The notes below the pieces were generated by a model. The model was not told the origin of the DNA. It made no database searches and saw only the letters and a program-made list of their open reading frames with translations. The position numbers were made by a program, and so were the translations under genes. A stretch of DNA of 64,000 nt, taken from Conchocele bisecta (Eukaryota; Mollusca; Bivalvia; Lucinida; Thyasiridae). Positions within the stretch are counted from its first letter, which is position 1, and each line of letters begins with the position of its first letter. The DNA is taken from the NCBI GenBank assembly GCA_029237695.1, contig CM055278.1, positions 70,299,188-70,363,187 on the forward strand, read 5' to 3'. Below are positions 21,215-30,903 of this stretch, one piece after another.

Positions 21215-21682
21215 TACTCTCATTGAGAAATAAGAAAAATAAAAATACCATATTTAAAAACAGGTCATACCCGTACATGTAAAGATTTATTCCGCATGTG
21301 ATAGGGTAGGCAACAATCCATCATAATTGACGGAGGCAAATCTGTGATTTGTATACCTTAGATGATGTGCGATATCGCATGGATTTTTTTACAAAACTTA
21401 CGATATTTGTTTTGTCAATGACGTCGAATGTCGCTAAAAATTACATATAGCAAATGCAGAAAATTTCGTCAACTTTCCACGTCATTTACAGGAAATGTCA
21501 CAGTTCTTGTTAGGTACAAACTCATTATGGCTTGTCTCAACAAAACCACAACAAATCCGGGACTATTTCTGACCAGTGCATATTATGATCAACTTGCGCT
21601 CGCGTGCAACCTGGTAATCTAAATTGTTCTCTCGATTATTAATTGACGGTTTGATGAACAAATAGCGAGCAGTGTAGACCCT
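21215..21682. other. Repeat-rich intergenic DNA
   Basis: No gene seen. AATTTCGTCAACTTTCCACGTCATTTACAGGAAATGTCACAG is a repeat also recognised at 22.9, 57.55 and 62.9 kb. Confidence 0.4.
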
Positions 21683-21931
21683 GGTGTCCGTTTCACTAAA
21701 CTTCGTATGACAAAAATGCTCGTACATGCAAGTGCACATTTAGGATCGTCCGTAAATTTCAATTGATGGATTTAAATTTATTGAGCATATGCTGCATATG
21801 CAGTCTATGCTCAATACATGTAAATCCAATAATTGTTTACAAGAACAATTCATAAATGTAAAATTTACAGACTATCATAAGTTTGCACTTACGAACATTT
21901 TAGTCGTACTAAGTTTAGTGAAACGGTCCCC
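21683..21931. mobile_element. Family B MITE
   Basis: TTTCACTAAACTTCGTATGA to TAAGTTTAGTGAAACGG with the TTGAGCATATGCTGCATATG hairpin. Confidence 0.7.
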
Positions 21932-22084
21932 TGATCTCGTTCTGCACTGGTTACAGAGACGGTACTCCCGAATATGACAGATCGTGACTAATGAATTGAC
22001 TGTTACATTCTAAATGGCAAACATATTTAAGGCAAAGACTGGATATTTTGCATAGTATTTATTGTTTGACTTCTCTAACATATA

Positions 22085-22172
22085 TTAGTTGTGAACGGTA
22101 ACTCTTGCAATTTACTCCCGTACCACGGACGGTACGGGAGTAGATTGCAAGAGTTACCGTTCGCGACTATAA
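22085..22172. repeat. Hairpin repeat (same family as 3.9 kb)
   Basis: AACGGTAACTCTTGCAAT..ACTCCCGTACC is mirrored by GGTACGGGAGTAGATTGCAAGAGTTACCGTT. Confidence 0.7.
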
Positions 22173-22224
22173 CATACATATAATACACGATGCAAATAGT
22201 ATGTTTATATACATTAACAGTATT

Positions 22225-22488
22225 TTATCTCGTCAACACAGTGCGTATGTGCGAACACGGTGCCGTGAAACATTTTTGATATCCAGTCAATACTATTTTT
22301 GCATTTTACAGCCATTTGTAGGTGTTGACGGGATAAATAGAATACATGTAGTAGGTTAGTGCCGTGAATGGGAAAAAATATCTGGCGCGGCACGGAAACG
22401 GGATGTGCTCGGCAGAGCCTCGCCCATCCCGTTTCCTGAGCCTTGCCAGATATGTTTTCCCATTCACGGCACTAACCTACTATTCTCT
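22225..22488 (+). mobile_element. Family C MITE, copy 1
   Basis: The left part CGTCAACACAGTGCGTATGT is mirrored at GGTGTTGACGGGAT. A second hairpin follows: TAGTAGGTTAGTGCCGTGAA to TTCACGGCACTAACCTACTA. Further copies are at 26.27, 29.84 (inverted), 32.78 (split), 38.31 and 49.59 kb (inverted). Confidence 0.7.
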
Positions 22489-22800
22489 ATCTATTTTCCT
22501 TATTTCTGAACCAAACCTACTATTCTCTATAATACTGCTGAGTACTAGAACACACACACACAGTTTAAGCAAGTTCATTAACGAGACAAGGCATGCGATT
22601 TTGAATCTTAGTCGATGTGTGATATATAGAGAATAGTAGGTTAGTGCCGTGAATGGGAAAAAATATCCGGCAAGGCCCAAGAATTTCTTTATTTCTCATC
22701 AGAAGTATATGTTGTGACCACTCAATTGAACCGTCTCGCCGAGACGGTTCAAATGAGTGGTCACAACATATAGTTTGGTTCAGAAATAAGGAAAATAGAT
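22489..22800. repeat. Rearranged C and G fragments
   Basis: The tail of family C (AGAATAGTAGGTTAGTGCCG) reappears at 22630, next to a full family G hairpin (ATATGTTGTGACCACTCAAT...GTGGTCACAACATAT). The junction resembles the order found at 38.58-38.75 kb, so it moved or duplicated as a block. Confidence 0.5.
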
Positions 22801-23308
22801 AGAGAATGCGATTTTGAATCTTAGTCGATGTGTGATATATCATGAAAACTATTTACAAAAGTTACGATATTTTCCGTACATGACGCCGAAAGGGAGCAAT
22901 TGCTTAGAAAATTTCGTCAACTTTCGTTGACATTTACAGAAAATATCACACTTCATTTAAATGTTTCACCAACAAAAGGTTCATCTTCTTTGGTGCAAAA
23001 TATCATGGCTCGTCTCCAATACATGATACCAACTCGAAAGTACTGTCTGCGACTTAAAACGGTGCTGCATGAACTTTTGCACTAAATCAATTTATAATTT
23101 GGTCGTAATGCTTTTGTAAAATACTGTTTTCACCATTCTACTTAACTGGTTGTATATACATCGTGCCCCGTTTTGCCACGACGTTCCTCATATAGTTGCC
23201 TTATATTGTCGCAACCTCTCCCATACACATTACTGCTGATTCTGGAAGCAAGTGTGCAATTGTAATTCAGTTTACACATACACATTCTGGTGTGCAGTAT
23301 CAAAGGTA
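22801..23308. other. Intergenic, no gene seen
   Basis: Contains another copy of the ATTTCGTCAACTTTCGTTGA repeat near 22.91 kb. No exon-like frame. Confidence 0.4.
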
Positions 23309-23682
23309 CATGCCCACTCAGTAGGCACACAATGTTCTTTATAGGAATTAAACAAGTATATACTAGTGTCACTATTTTACCAGTTCTAACAATTACGAGT
23401 GCCCGCTATACAGATTAATAATTTAGTAATGTTTATTTTACTGATAGTAACGCGTGGTGGTATCAGGCTATCTTCATATGCAAATGAGGCATGATATGTT
23501 TTAATTATGTATACTAATTAAACGCGTCACCTGAAAAAATAATATTTTCGACAGATTATAATGTATGATAAGTGTACATCAAAAAATAAATACAGAGTTA
23601 AATAATAATGTCCGTTAACATTTTAAGGAAGCACGGTTATCGCCCCTGATATCAGTGTGGAAAATTACATCTCATGAATCCC
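23309..23682. mobile_element. Family R5 element, truncated
   Basis: The left end ATGCCCACTCAGTAGGCACA and the interior (TATCAGGC...CATATGCAAATGAGGC) follow the copy at 5.27 kb. The match stops before the right inverted end. Confidence 0.55.
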
Positions 23683-23756
23683 CAGATTAACCACAGCCAG
23701 AGGTTCAATGCGTAGTGAACAGAATGCACTGTTCGTAACATCCACTCAATCAACTA

Positions 23757-23971
23757 CACTGGAACCTCTCTAAACCGGACACCCTGGGAGGTTCATAGGG
23801 TGTCCGGTTTAGAGAGGTATCACTGTAAATCGGGTATATGACCATTCTGAGGCACGTGTGTGTGTTATGCGATCATGAACAGGCATTGCCATCTGAGATA
23901 GTTGACCAGAAAACCCATCAAAATATGATCACAGATGTTTTCTTGTTGTCCGGTTTAGAGAGGTTCCGCTG
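23757..23971 (+). mobile_element. Family T MITE, intact copy
   Basis: CACTGGAACCTCTCTAAACC to GGTTTAGAGAGGTTCCGCTG with TA on both sides. An inner mirrored GGACACCC/GGGTGTCC pair follows the left end. This is the empty-site reference for the nested copy at 20.69 kb. Confidence 0.75.
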
Positions 23972-24109
23972 TACATGTAATTATAATACCAAACTAGTGT
24001 CACGTTAATGTTTGTTTCATGCTGATTAACTCGCATTAACTAATTTACCATTTTCATTCGATAGTCCACACATCCAGTTACATAGCTCAAGTATAATGTC
24101 AAATGAACT

Positions 24110-24402
24110 GTAGCCGATTTCATCAAAATTGCGAAGTATTCTTATCTAGCAAAGTATACTTTGAGGGAGTAATCATTTATTTGTCCCGAAATGCAGAACT
24201 AACGACTCCATATAGCTGATGATTAAATGTATGCAGAATTATTTTACTGAATGTTTTACATTATCACAGCCAAAATGGCTGTGATAATGTAATAAATTCA
24301 GTAAAATAAAAATTAATAAATGTATCTTTTAACTGAAAATTTCTCCCTCAAAGTATTCTTTGGTAGATAAGTATACTTTGCAATGTTGCTGAAGTCGTCT
24401 AC
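24110..24402. mobile_element. Family D MITE, copy 2
   Basis: GTAGCCGATTTCATCAAAAT to TTGCTGAAGTCGTCTAC, with CTAGCAAAGTATACTTTGAG and the CAGCCAAAATGGCTG hairpin. Confidence 0.7.
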
Positions 24403-24894
24403 AGAACAGCTTGAAGTTCATTTTCTCAGCCCAGGCAGCAGCTGGGGTAGAAAGAACATGGCAATCAACTCTCAGAAGGTTCTTTCAACTCTCAGAATGT
24501 TCTTCATGTTGTTTCAATGATGGTCAGAATGTTCTTTCAACGGCAGGGAGTATACTAGCTGCACGTTTTCGCTTTCTATGCAATGAGTTGCTCTAGAGCG
24601 CTACACTGCAGTCAACGGCGTGGATTTGCGGAATAAGGTTTCATACTCGCGCACGAAAAATCATATATAATCCTTTGGAAATACACATTCAAACTTTGAT
24701 ATACCGTTATTCCGATGAAATACAAGACAATGAAACAAGCAAGAGTGGACACGTTAAATGATATTTCCTTATATTTAGACCTCACTAACCCTCACGAACT
24801 GACCTCACATAACTGATTTTCATCCATTTTTATCAGATAGAGGACAGTGGCAGAGATTTTATTATCTCTGTATTATGAAGGTATACTGTCTACC
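24403..24894. other. Intergenic, no gene seen
   Basis: Short imperfect direct repeats (TCAACTCTCAGAA.GTTCTT) near 24470-24540. Otherwise unremarkable. Confidence 0.35.
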
Positions 24895-25414
24895 TATAGT
24901 CTGTTTCACGAAAGCTGCCCAAATTTTACGGCCATATAAACAATTCAAAAACCATATTTTTTTTGATAATATTAAATTAAAGGAAAATTTAAGAATGAGC
25001 CTTCTTTTTATTTCGGGAAATTTAGTCAAATATTGATTTTATTGCGAAAACAAAATTTCCCCACGGAGTAAAGATGTCTATGGGGATTTAACATGGGGTA
25101 ATTTTTTAGAATTTCAGAAATACTGGACCGATTTTTAAAATTTAACTTTTGTTTTCTTAGTTAGATCATTTCCAAGCTATCTAGCTAGGTTTCGGAGTCA
25201 ATTTCCAAAAACAATTGTTTTTTTACTCCTCCCACAAGTCCTCTACCTCTTTTTCCCCCATGTTAAATTCGTAATAAAACCAATATTTGACCAAATTTCA
25301 CGAAATAAAAAGAAGGCACATTCTTAAATTTTGCTTTAATTCAATATTATCGAAAAAAAATATTGTTTTTGCATTGTTTAGAAATTTAGGGCAGGTTTCG
25401 TGAAACAGACTATA
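24895..25414. mobile_element. TIR element with TAGTCTGTTTCACGAAA ends
   Basis: TATAGTCTGTTTCACGAAAG is mirrored by TTTCGTGAAACAGACTATA. Inverted similarity extends ~150 bp inward on both sides. TA at both borders suggests a mariner-like origin. No ORF. Confidence 0.7.
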
Positions 25415-25510
25415 ATACAGTAGCGAAGTATTGGCATGGATTTGTATGCAACAATGTCCGAACAATGAGAATAACGTAAACGGCGAGTTATCAAATAGGG
25501 GCACATCAGG

Positions 25511-25752
25511 GACTCGTTTCATTAAACTTCGTACGCTAAAAATGTTCTTACGAAGATTTCTATGAATTTGTTTCTCACATTAACCTGCTACTCTAATGCT
25601 ACCATATTGTACATACGAGTTCATGTCATCAACTGTAGGACATCCACGAAAGATTTTCCAAAATCGCCTGTCGGAACAAATGTTATTGTGGATTTCAAGT
25701 TTGCACTTACGAACTTCTTAGTCGTACGAAGTTTTGTGAAACGGGGCCCAGA
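25511..25752. mobile_element. Family B-like MITE, diverged
   Basis: CGTTTCATTAAACTTCGTAC to CGTACGAAGTTTTGTGAAACGGGGCCC. The inner hairpin differs from the standard B core. Confidence 0.55.
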
Positions 25753-25837
25753 ACCCATATGTTGTCAGTTATGTACTCAGAACTAGGGGTATACGTGGTT
25801 ACACAATAACTTGAGATGTACATGCATTTGGAGAACT

Positions 25838-26064
25838 GGGGCCGTTTCACTAAACTTCGTACGATTAAAATGTTCGTAAGTGGAAATTAGTCTTGAAATT
25901 TCAATTGATAGAGTTACATTTATTGAGCATATGCTGCATATGCTGCATATGCTCAATACATGTAAATCCAATATTTGTTTCCAACAAAACATTGTTAGTG
26001 TGAAATTTACATACTTTTGCACTTGCGAACATTTTGCCGTACGAAGTTTAGTGAAACGGCCCCC
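25838..26064. mobile_element. Family B MITE
   Basis: GGGGCCGTTTCACTAAACTT to AAGTTTAGTGAAACGGCCCC with the ATTGAGCATATGCTGCATAT hairpin. Confidence 0.75.
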
Positions 26065-26265
26065 TGACATATATACTTTTGTGCTGTTTATAAATCAGTT
26101 TACCGATTAATACTTGTTTTATTTCACATGCAAATACAATCTTAAAACTAATAATTACGAAAATAATGTATGCGCTGGATAAATATATACATGTATAATA
26201 CATTACATTAAACAAACATGCTTACCGTTGCTTATCTCGATCGTCTATATGCCTTCTGCATATAT

Positions 26266-26592
26266 GAATTTATCCCGTCAACACAGTGCGTATGTGCCGT
26301 GAAACACGGTGCCGTGAAACATGTTTGATATCCTTTAATACGACCTAATCACTGTGTATGAATATGTGCGGTTGTCATACTAGTCGATTCTCCGATTTTG
26401 AGGATGCGACTGGGGTTATTTTCTGCATTTTAAAGCTATGTCTACATGTAATGTTGACGGGATAAATAGAATAGTAGGTTAGTGCCGTGAATGGTAAACA
26501 TATCTCGGTAGAGCCTCGCCCATCCCGTTGGCTGAGCCTTGCCAGATATTGTTTTTCCCATTCACGGCACTAACTTACTATTCTCTATATAC
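26266..26592 (+). mobile_element. Family C MITE, copy 2
   Basis: TTTATCCCGTCAACACAGTG to GGCACTAACTTACTATTCTC. It is uninterrupted across the site where copy 4 carries a K insertion, so it serves as a reference. Confidence 0.7.
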
Positions 26593-26721
26593 AGAAAATA
26601 AACATTGCCATGACAAGACAAGATACTAAGGCCTGGCCTGGCGGTCTTTCCTTTTCATGGCAAACTTTATTATTCCAATTTGCTAGTTTCTAAAACATAA
26701 TTAGGAAAACTGTAACAATGT

Positions 26722-28016
26722 TACCATCACTGTGTATGTATTCGCCTGCATGTGGTATAAACACAGTCACTGTGTATGTATTCGCCTGCATGTGGTATAA
26801 ACACAGTCACTGTGTATGTATTCGCCTGCATGTGGTATAAACACTGTCACTGTGTATGTATTCGCCTGCATGTGGTATAAACACTGTCACTGTGTATGTA
26901 TTCGCCTGCATGTGGTATAAACACTGTCACGTGTTATGTATTCGCCAGCATGTGGTATAAAAAACAGTCATGTGTATGTATTCGCCTGCATGTGGTATAA
27001 ACACTGTCACTGTGTATGTATTCGCCTGCATGTGGTATAAACACAGTCACTGTGTATGTATTCGCCTGCATGTGGTATAAACACTGTCACTGTGTATGTA
27101 TTCGCCTGCATGTGGTATAAACACAGTCACTGTGTATGTATTCGCCTGCATGTGGTATAAACACTGTCACTGTGTATGTATTCACCTGCATGTGATACAA
27201 ACACTGTCACTGTGTATGTATTCGCCTGCATGTGGTATAAACACAGTCACTGTGTATGTATTCGCCTGCATGTGGTATAAACACAGTCACTGTGTATGTA
27301 TTCGCCTGCATGTGGTATAACACAGTCATGTGTAGTATTCGCCTGCATGTGGTATAAACACTGTCACTGTGTATATATTCGCCTGCCTGTGGTATAAACA
27401 CTGTCACTGTGTATATATTCGCCTGCCTGTGGTATAAACACTGTCACTGTGTATGTATTCGCCTGCATGTGGTATAAACACTGTCACTGTGTATGTATTC
27501 GCCTGCCTGTGGTATAAACACAGTCACTGTGTATGTATTCGCCTGCCTGTGGTATAAACACTGTCACTGTATATATTCGCCTGCCTGTGGTATAAACACA
27601 AACACAGTCACTGTGTATATATTCGCCTGCCTGTGGTATAAACACTGTCACTGTGTATATATTCGCCTGCCTGTGGTATAAACACTGTCACTGTGTATAT
27701 ATTCGCATGCCTGTGGTATAAACACTGTCACTGTGTATATATTCGCCTGCCTGTGGTATAAACACTGTCATTTTGTACATATTCGCCTGCCTGTGGTATA
27801 AACACTGTCACTGTGTATGTATTCGCCTGCATGTGGTATAAACACAGTCACTGTGTATATATTCGCCTGCCTGTGGTATAAACACAGTCACTGTGTATAT
27901 ATTCGCCTGCCTGTGGTATAAACACTGTCACTGCGTATATATTCGCCTGCCTGTGGTATAAACACTGTCACTGTGTATATATTCGCCTGCATGTGGTATA
28001 AACACAGTCACTGTGG
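26722..28016. repeat. 40-bp minisatellite, about 32 units
   Basis: The unit contains CACTGTGTATGTATTCGCCT and GCATGTGGTATAAACACAGT. Two main variants exist: GTATGT...GCATGTGG predominates to about 27.35 kb and GTATAT...GCCTGTGG afterwards. The AAACACAGT/AAACACTGT difference alternates within both. Because 40 is not a multiple of three, long frames across it are artefacts. Confidence 0.95.
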
Positions 28017-28129
28017 CACTCGGATGGTCACGTGGTATGGAAAGGTAATTTCAGAAGCAGCTTTATTGCACGGAGAAACTAAACTTCTTACATTGTATAT
28101 GTCTGCATATGAGTTTTAGCTGACTTGGT

Positions 28130-28364
28130 ACCAGCGAAACTTCGTACGACTAAAATGTTCGTAAGTGCAAAATTATGAAAGCCTGTAAATTTCACGTTAA
28201 CAATGTTTTCTTGTAAACAACTATAGTATTTACATTTATTGAGCATAGGCTACATATGCAGCCTATGCTCAATAAATGTAAATCAATCAATTGAAATTTC
28301 CAGACGATTCCAAATTTGCGCTTACGAACATTTTAGTCGTACGAAGTTTAGTGAAACGGTCTCC
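28130..28364. mobile_element. Family B MITE
   Basis: ACTTCGTACGACTAAAATGT to ACGAAGTTTAGTGAAACGG with the GAGCATAGGCTACATATGCA hairpin. The outermost left bases are lost. Confidence 0.65.
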
Positions 28365-28723
28365 TGAACACGGAATACATCGTATATTAGCACCAGTGAT
28401 GTACCCCGCCGGATTCCTGACGAATTCACATTCAGCTGTACACATTTTCGTCTAGTAAGCGGCGCAAATTTCTTGCGCAGGTTACTAGACGAAAATGCGT
28501 TTATGCGATAGCTTTAAGTAGATCTGAGTGACATCTCATCAGGACACCGGTGCGTTTTTCAACAAGAAACAGTTTATGCAGGTGCAGAGTGTAGCCCCAG
28601 TGATAATGGTGTGTCACATTCTTGTTTTTGTTACTGTTTCATAGCCATAGGACCTTCACCATTATGTAGCACAGCTGAAACTTTAATACCCGGACGATGT
28701 TCAACAGGGCGAAGCTAAAACCT
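28365..28723. repeat. Repeat shared with 12.26 kb, otherwise no gene
   Basis: TTTCGTCTAGTAAGCGGCGC is mirrored by GTTACTAGACGAAAA, followed by GCGTTTATGCGATAGCTTTA as near 12.3 kb. Confidence 0.5.
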
Positions 28724-29044
28724 ACGGAGCCTCGCAGTGGACATGGATTTTTTTTTATTAATTCGTTCCCACGAAATAACAATTTGTTCCCTCAATTTAA
28801 CAATTTGTTCCCTCGAATTAACACTTCGTTCCCACGATATAACAATTATTTCCCACGAATTAACAATTCGTTCCTCAATTTAACAATTCGTTCCTTCGAA
28901 TTAACAATTCGTTCCTTCGAATTAACAATTCGTTCCCACGAATTGTTAATTTGAGGGAACGAATTGTTATTTCGTGGGAACGAATTGTTATTTCGTGGGA
29001 ACGAATTAATAAAAAAGAATTCTACGTCCCTTACGGGGCTCCGT
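28724..29044. mobile_element. TTCGTTCCC foldback element, intact
   Basis: The outer ends ACGGAGCCTCGCAGTGGACA and GTCCCTTACGGGGCTCCGT are inverse. Both arms are made of 18-21-bp units (ACAATTCGTTCCCACGAATT) running in opposite directions, meeting near 28945. Confidence 0.75.
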
Positions 29045-29423
29045 TGAAGCCCATGCAATAAGTACAGGGAGTATAACTGAAACATGTGGGCAATCGTACG
29101 CACGGACAATTAGTATTGTTTATATGCTATATTATATTTCCAAGTTCCGTCACGGCTATTGTCCCGTGTGGGTCTGGTTGTACGATGGTACATACGCCAT
29201 GTTGTCTGTTCCATCCGTTGGCTTTCTGCCGGCATTTGTGTTACCGACGGCTATTTCCATCGACATGTTATCGGTAAATGTCGGTTCAATAACCTAGGCG
29301 GCAAGGTAAACAAAATTGGTATAACGAATACAGCAAACGCATTCGTTAGCAAACGTACAAATAAAACTCGTTTGTGACGGGATAAATTGGAATTATGGAA
29401 TTTGTTACCAGTCCCAGTAGCCA
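29045..29423. other. Intergenic, no gene seen
   Basis: Overlapping short frames on both strands, none with recognisable domains. Confidence 0.35.
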
Positions 29424-29702
29424 AGCAGACTTATCTAGCAAAGTATACTTTGAGGGAGTAATCATTTATTTTTCCCGAAATGCATTTATGTCAAAAAGAA
29501 CTAACGACTGCATATATGTGATGATTAAAAGATTGCAGAATTATTATACCGAATTTATTACATTATCACAGTCAAAATGGCTGTGGTAATGTAATAAATT
29601 CAGTATAATAACAAATAATAAATTTATCATAAAATCGAAAATTTCTCCCTCAAAGCATACTTTGCAAGATAAGTATACTTGCAATGTTGGTGAAATAGGC
29701 TA
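29424..29702. mobile_element. Family D MITE, copy 3
   Basis: CTAGCAAAGTATACTTTGAG to TTGGTGAAATAGGCTAC with a hairpin around CAGTCAAAATGGCTG. The outermost left end is degraded. Confidence 0.65.
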
Positions 29703-29836
29703 CCTATCAGCCATATCAGTGTCTGCACCGCAATTTAGTTAATGAACCATCAATATGGCTTCTAACAAATAAATACAATCCCTAATACCAGTATGCAAGA
29801 GCGTACCTGCAGAGCAATAACACGACTGACCAGATA

Positions 29837-30150
29837 TATACAGAATAGTAGGTTAATGCCGTGAATGGAAAAAGATATCTGGCAAGGCTTAGGAAACGGG
29901 ATGGGCGAGGCTCTGCCGAGCACATCCCGTTTCCGTGCCGCGCCAGATAATATTGTTCCATTCACGGCACTAACCTGCTATTCTATTTATCCCTTCAACA
30001 CTACAAATTGCTTTAACATGCAAAAAAGAAACCCAGCCGCATCCTCAAAATCGCAGAATCGAACCGCACATATTCATACGCAGTGATTAGCAGGAGAGTT
30101 TCACGGCACCGTGTTTCACGGCACATACGCACTGTGTTGACGAGATAAAT
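29837..30150 (-). mobile_element. Family C MITE, copy 3 (inverted)
   Basis: AGAATAGTAGGTTAATGCCG through the GGGATGGGCGAGGCTCTGCC hairpin to CACTGTGTTGACGAGATAAA. Confidence 0.7.
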
Positions 30151-30784
30151 AATAATTAGCCCCATCCCCAGTCACAGCCACATATTATGGCTCATGTAGT
30201 TTCTCAAATAGTTGACCTTGACCTATCGCAGCAAAACTTGGTCAGCAGCACTTCAACATTGGGCCACTCGCCCTACATTCTAATGCACTCTATAAATATC
30301 ACGCAATCTGATTGGCTGATGGTCATACATTACAGGTATATCATTGTTGATGAACGGTCGCAAATTATTTCAATATGTATTCCTACGCCAGTAGTAAAGG
30401 AATGCATTAGAAATAGGTTAACCGCATTGTAATTTTGAAATTTGCGGCGCGTCGCCATTAAACAGATTTTCCAACCTATCATTTTCTGATATAAGCCGCA
30501 AATTTCAAAATTACAATACAGTTAACCCTACATGTATATTAGCATCTCGGCTATTTGCGCACCCCGGTCGTCGTACTAGGTAATCGGAAATGATTATAAG
30601 GTGTTGTCGAAGGATGTTGTTAATGAGAAAAAAATGGGAAAATAAACAGCAGACGACACTATAAGAGTTGAAGGTAACATCCAGCGTCTTGTACAAATTG
30701 AACACGGGATAATGATCTAGACCATTATATACGTGAACCAGTGTGTTATACTATTTGTATATGAAATAGGAGTTTAATAAATAC

Positions 30785-30903
30785 CTCTCCATGCCTCACG
30801 CCGAACCGAAGTGGTTTCCGCATTTTCTCGGGGAGAAACGGGAAGAAGATGTCAAACACGGGACATATCAGTTTCGGGTTCAGCGTCTTCGTATCTGTTG
30901 GCC
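30785..30903 (-). CDS. SLC5 exon k: post-membrane tail start
   Basis: Acceptor TTTATTGTAG, donor GAG|GTATTT, phase 2-in (two bases) and phase 0 out. It encodes G-PTDTKTLNPKLICPVF, then FFPFLPEKMRKPLRF and GVRHGE. The layout TG....LNP..I.PV..........R..L matches the cytosolic segment after the last helix in SLC5A6-like proteins. If the donor is not used, translation ends 12 codons later at TAA, giving a very short tail. Confidence 0.8.

Noticed and set aside
27096..27681. ORFs of 60-75 codons in the 40-bp array
   Set aside because: They arise because three 40-bp units make 120 bp in frame; no start context or homology.
26722..28016. CRISPR-like regular spacing
   Set aside because: Units are contiguous and nearly identical with no unique spacers, in a eukaryotic context; it is a minisatellite.
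30746..30784. Read-through of SLC5 exon k as the true C-terminus (VFIKLLFHIQIV, stop)
   Set aside because: A usable donor is present and the added peptide is AT-driven and hydrophobic; kept only as an alternative.
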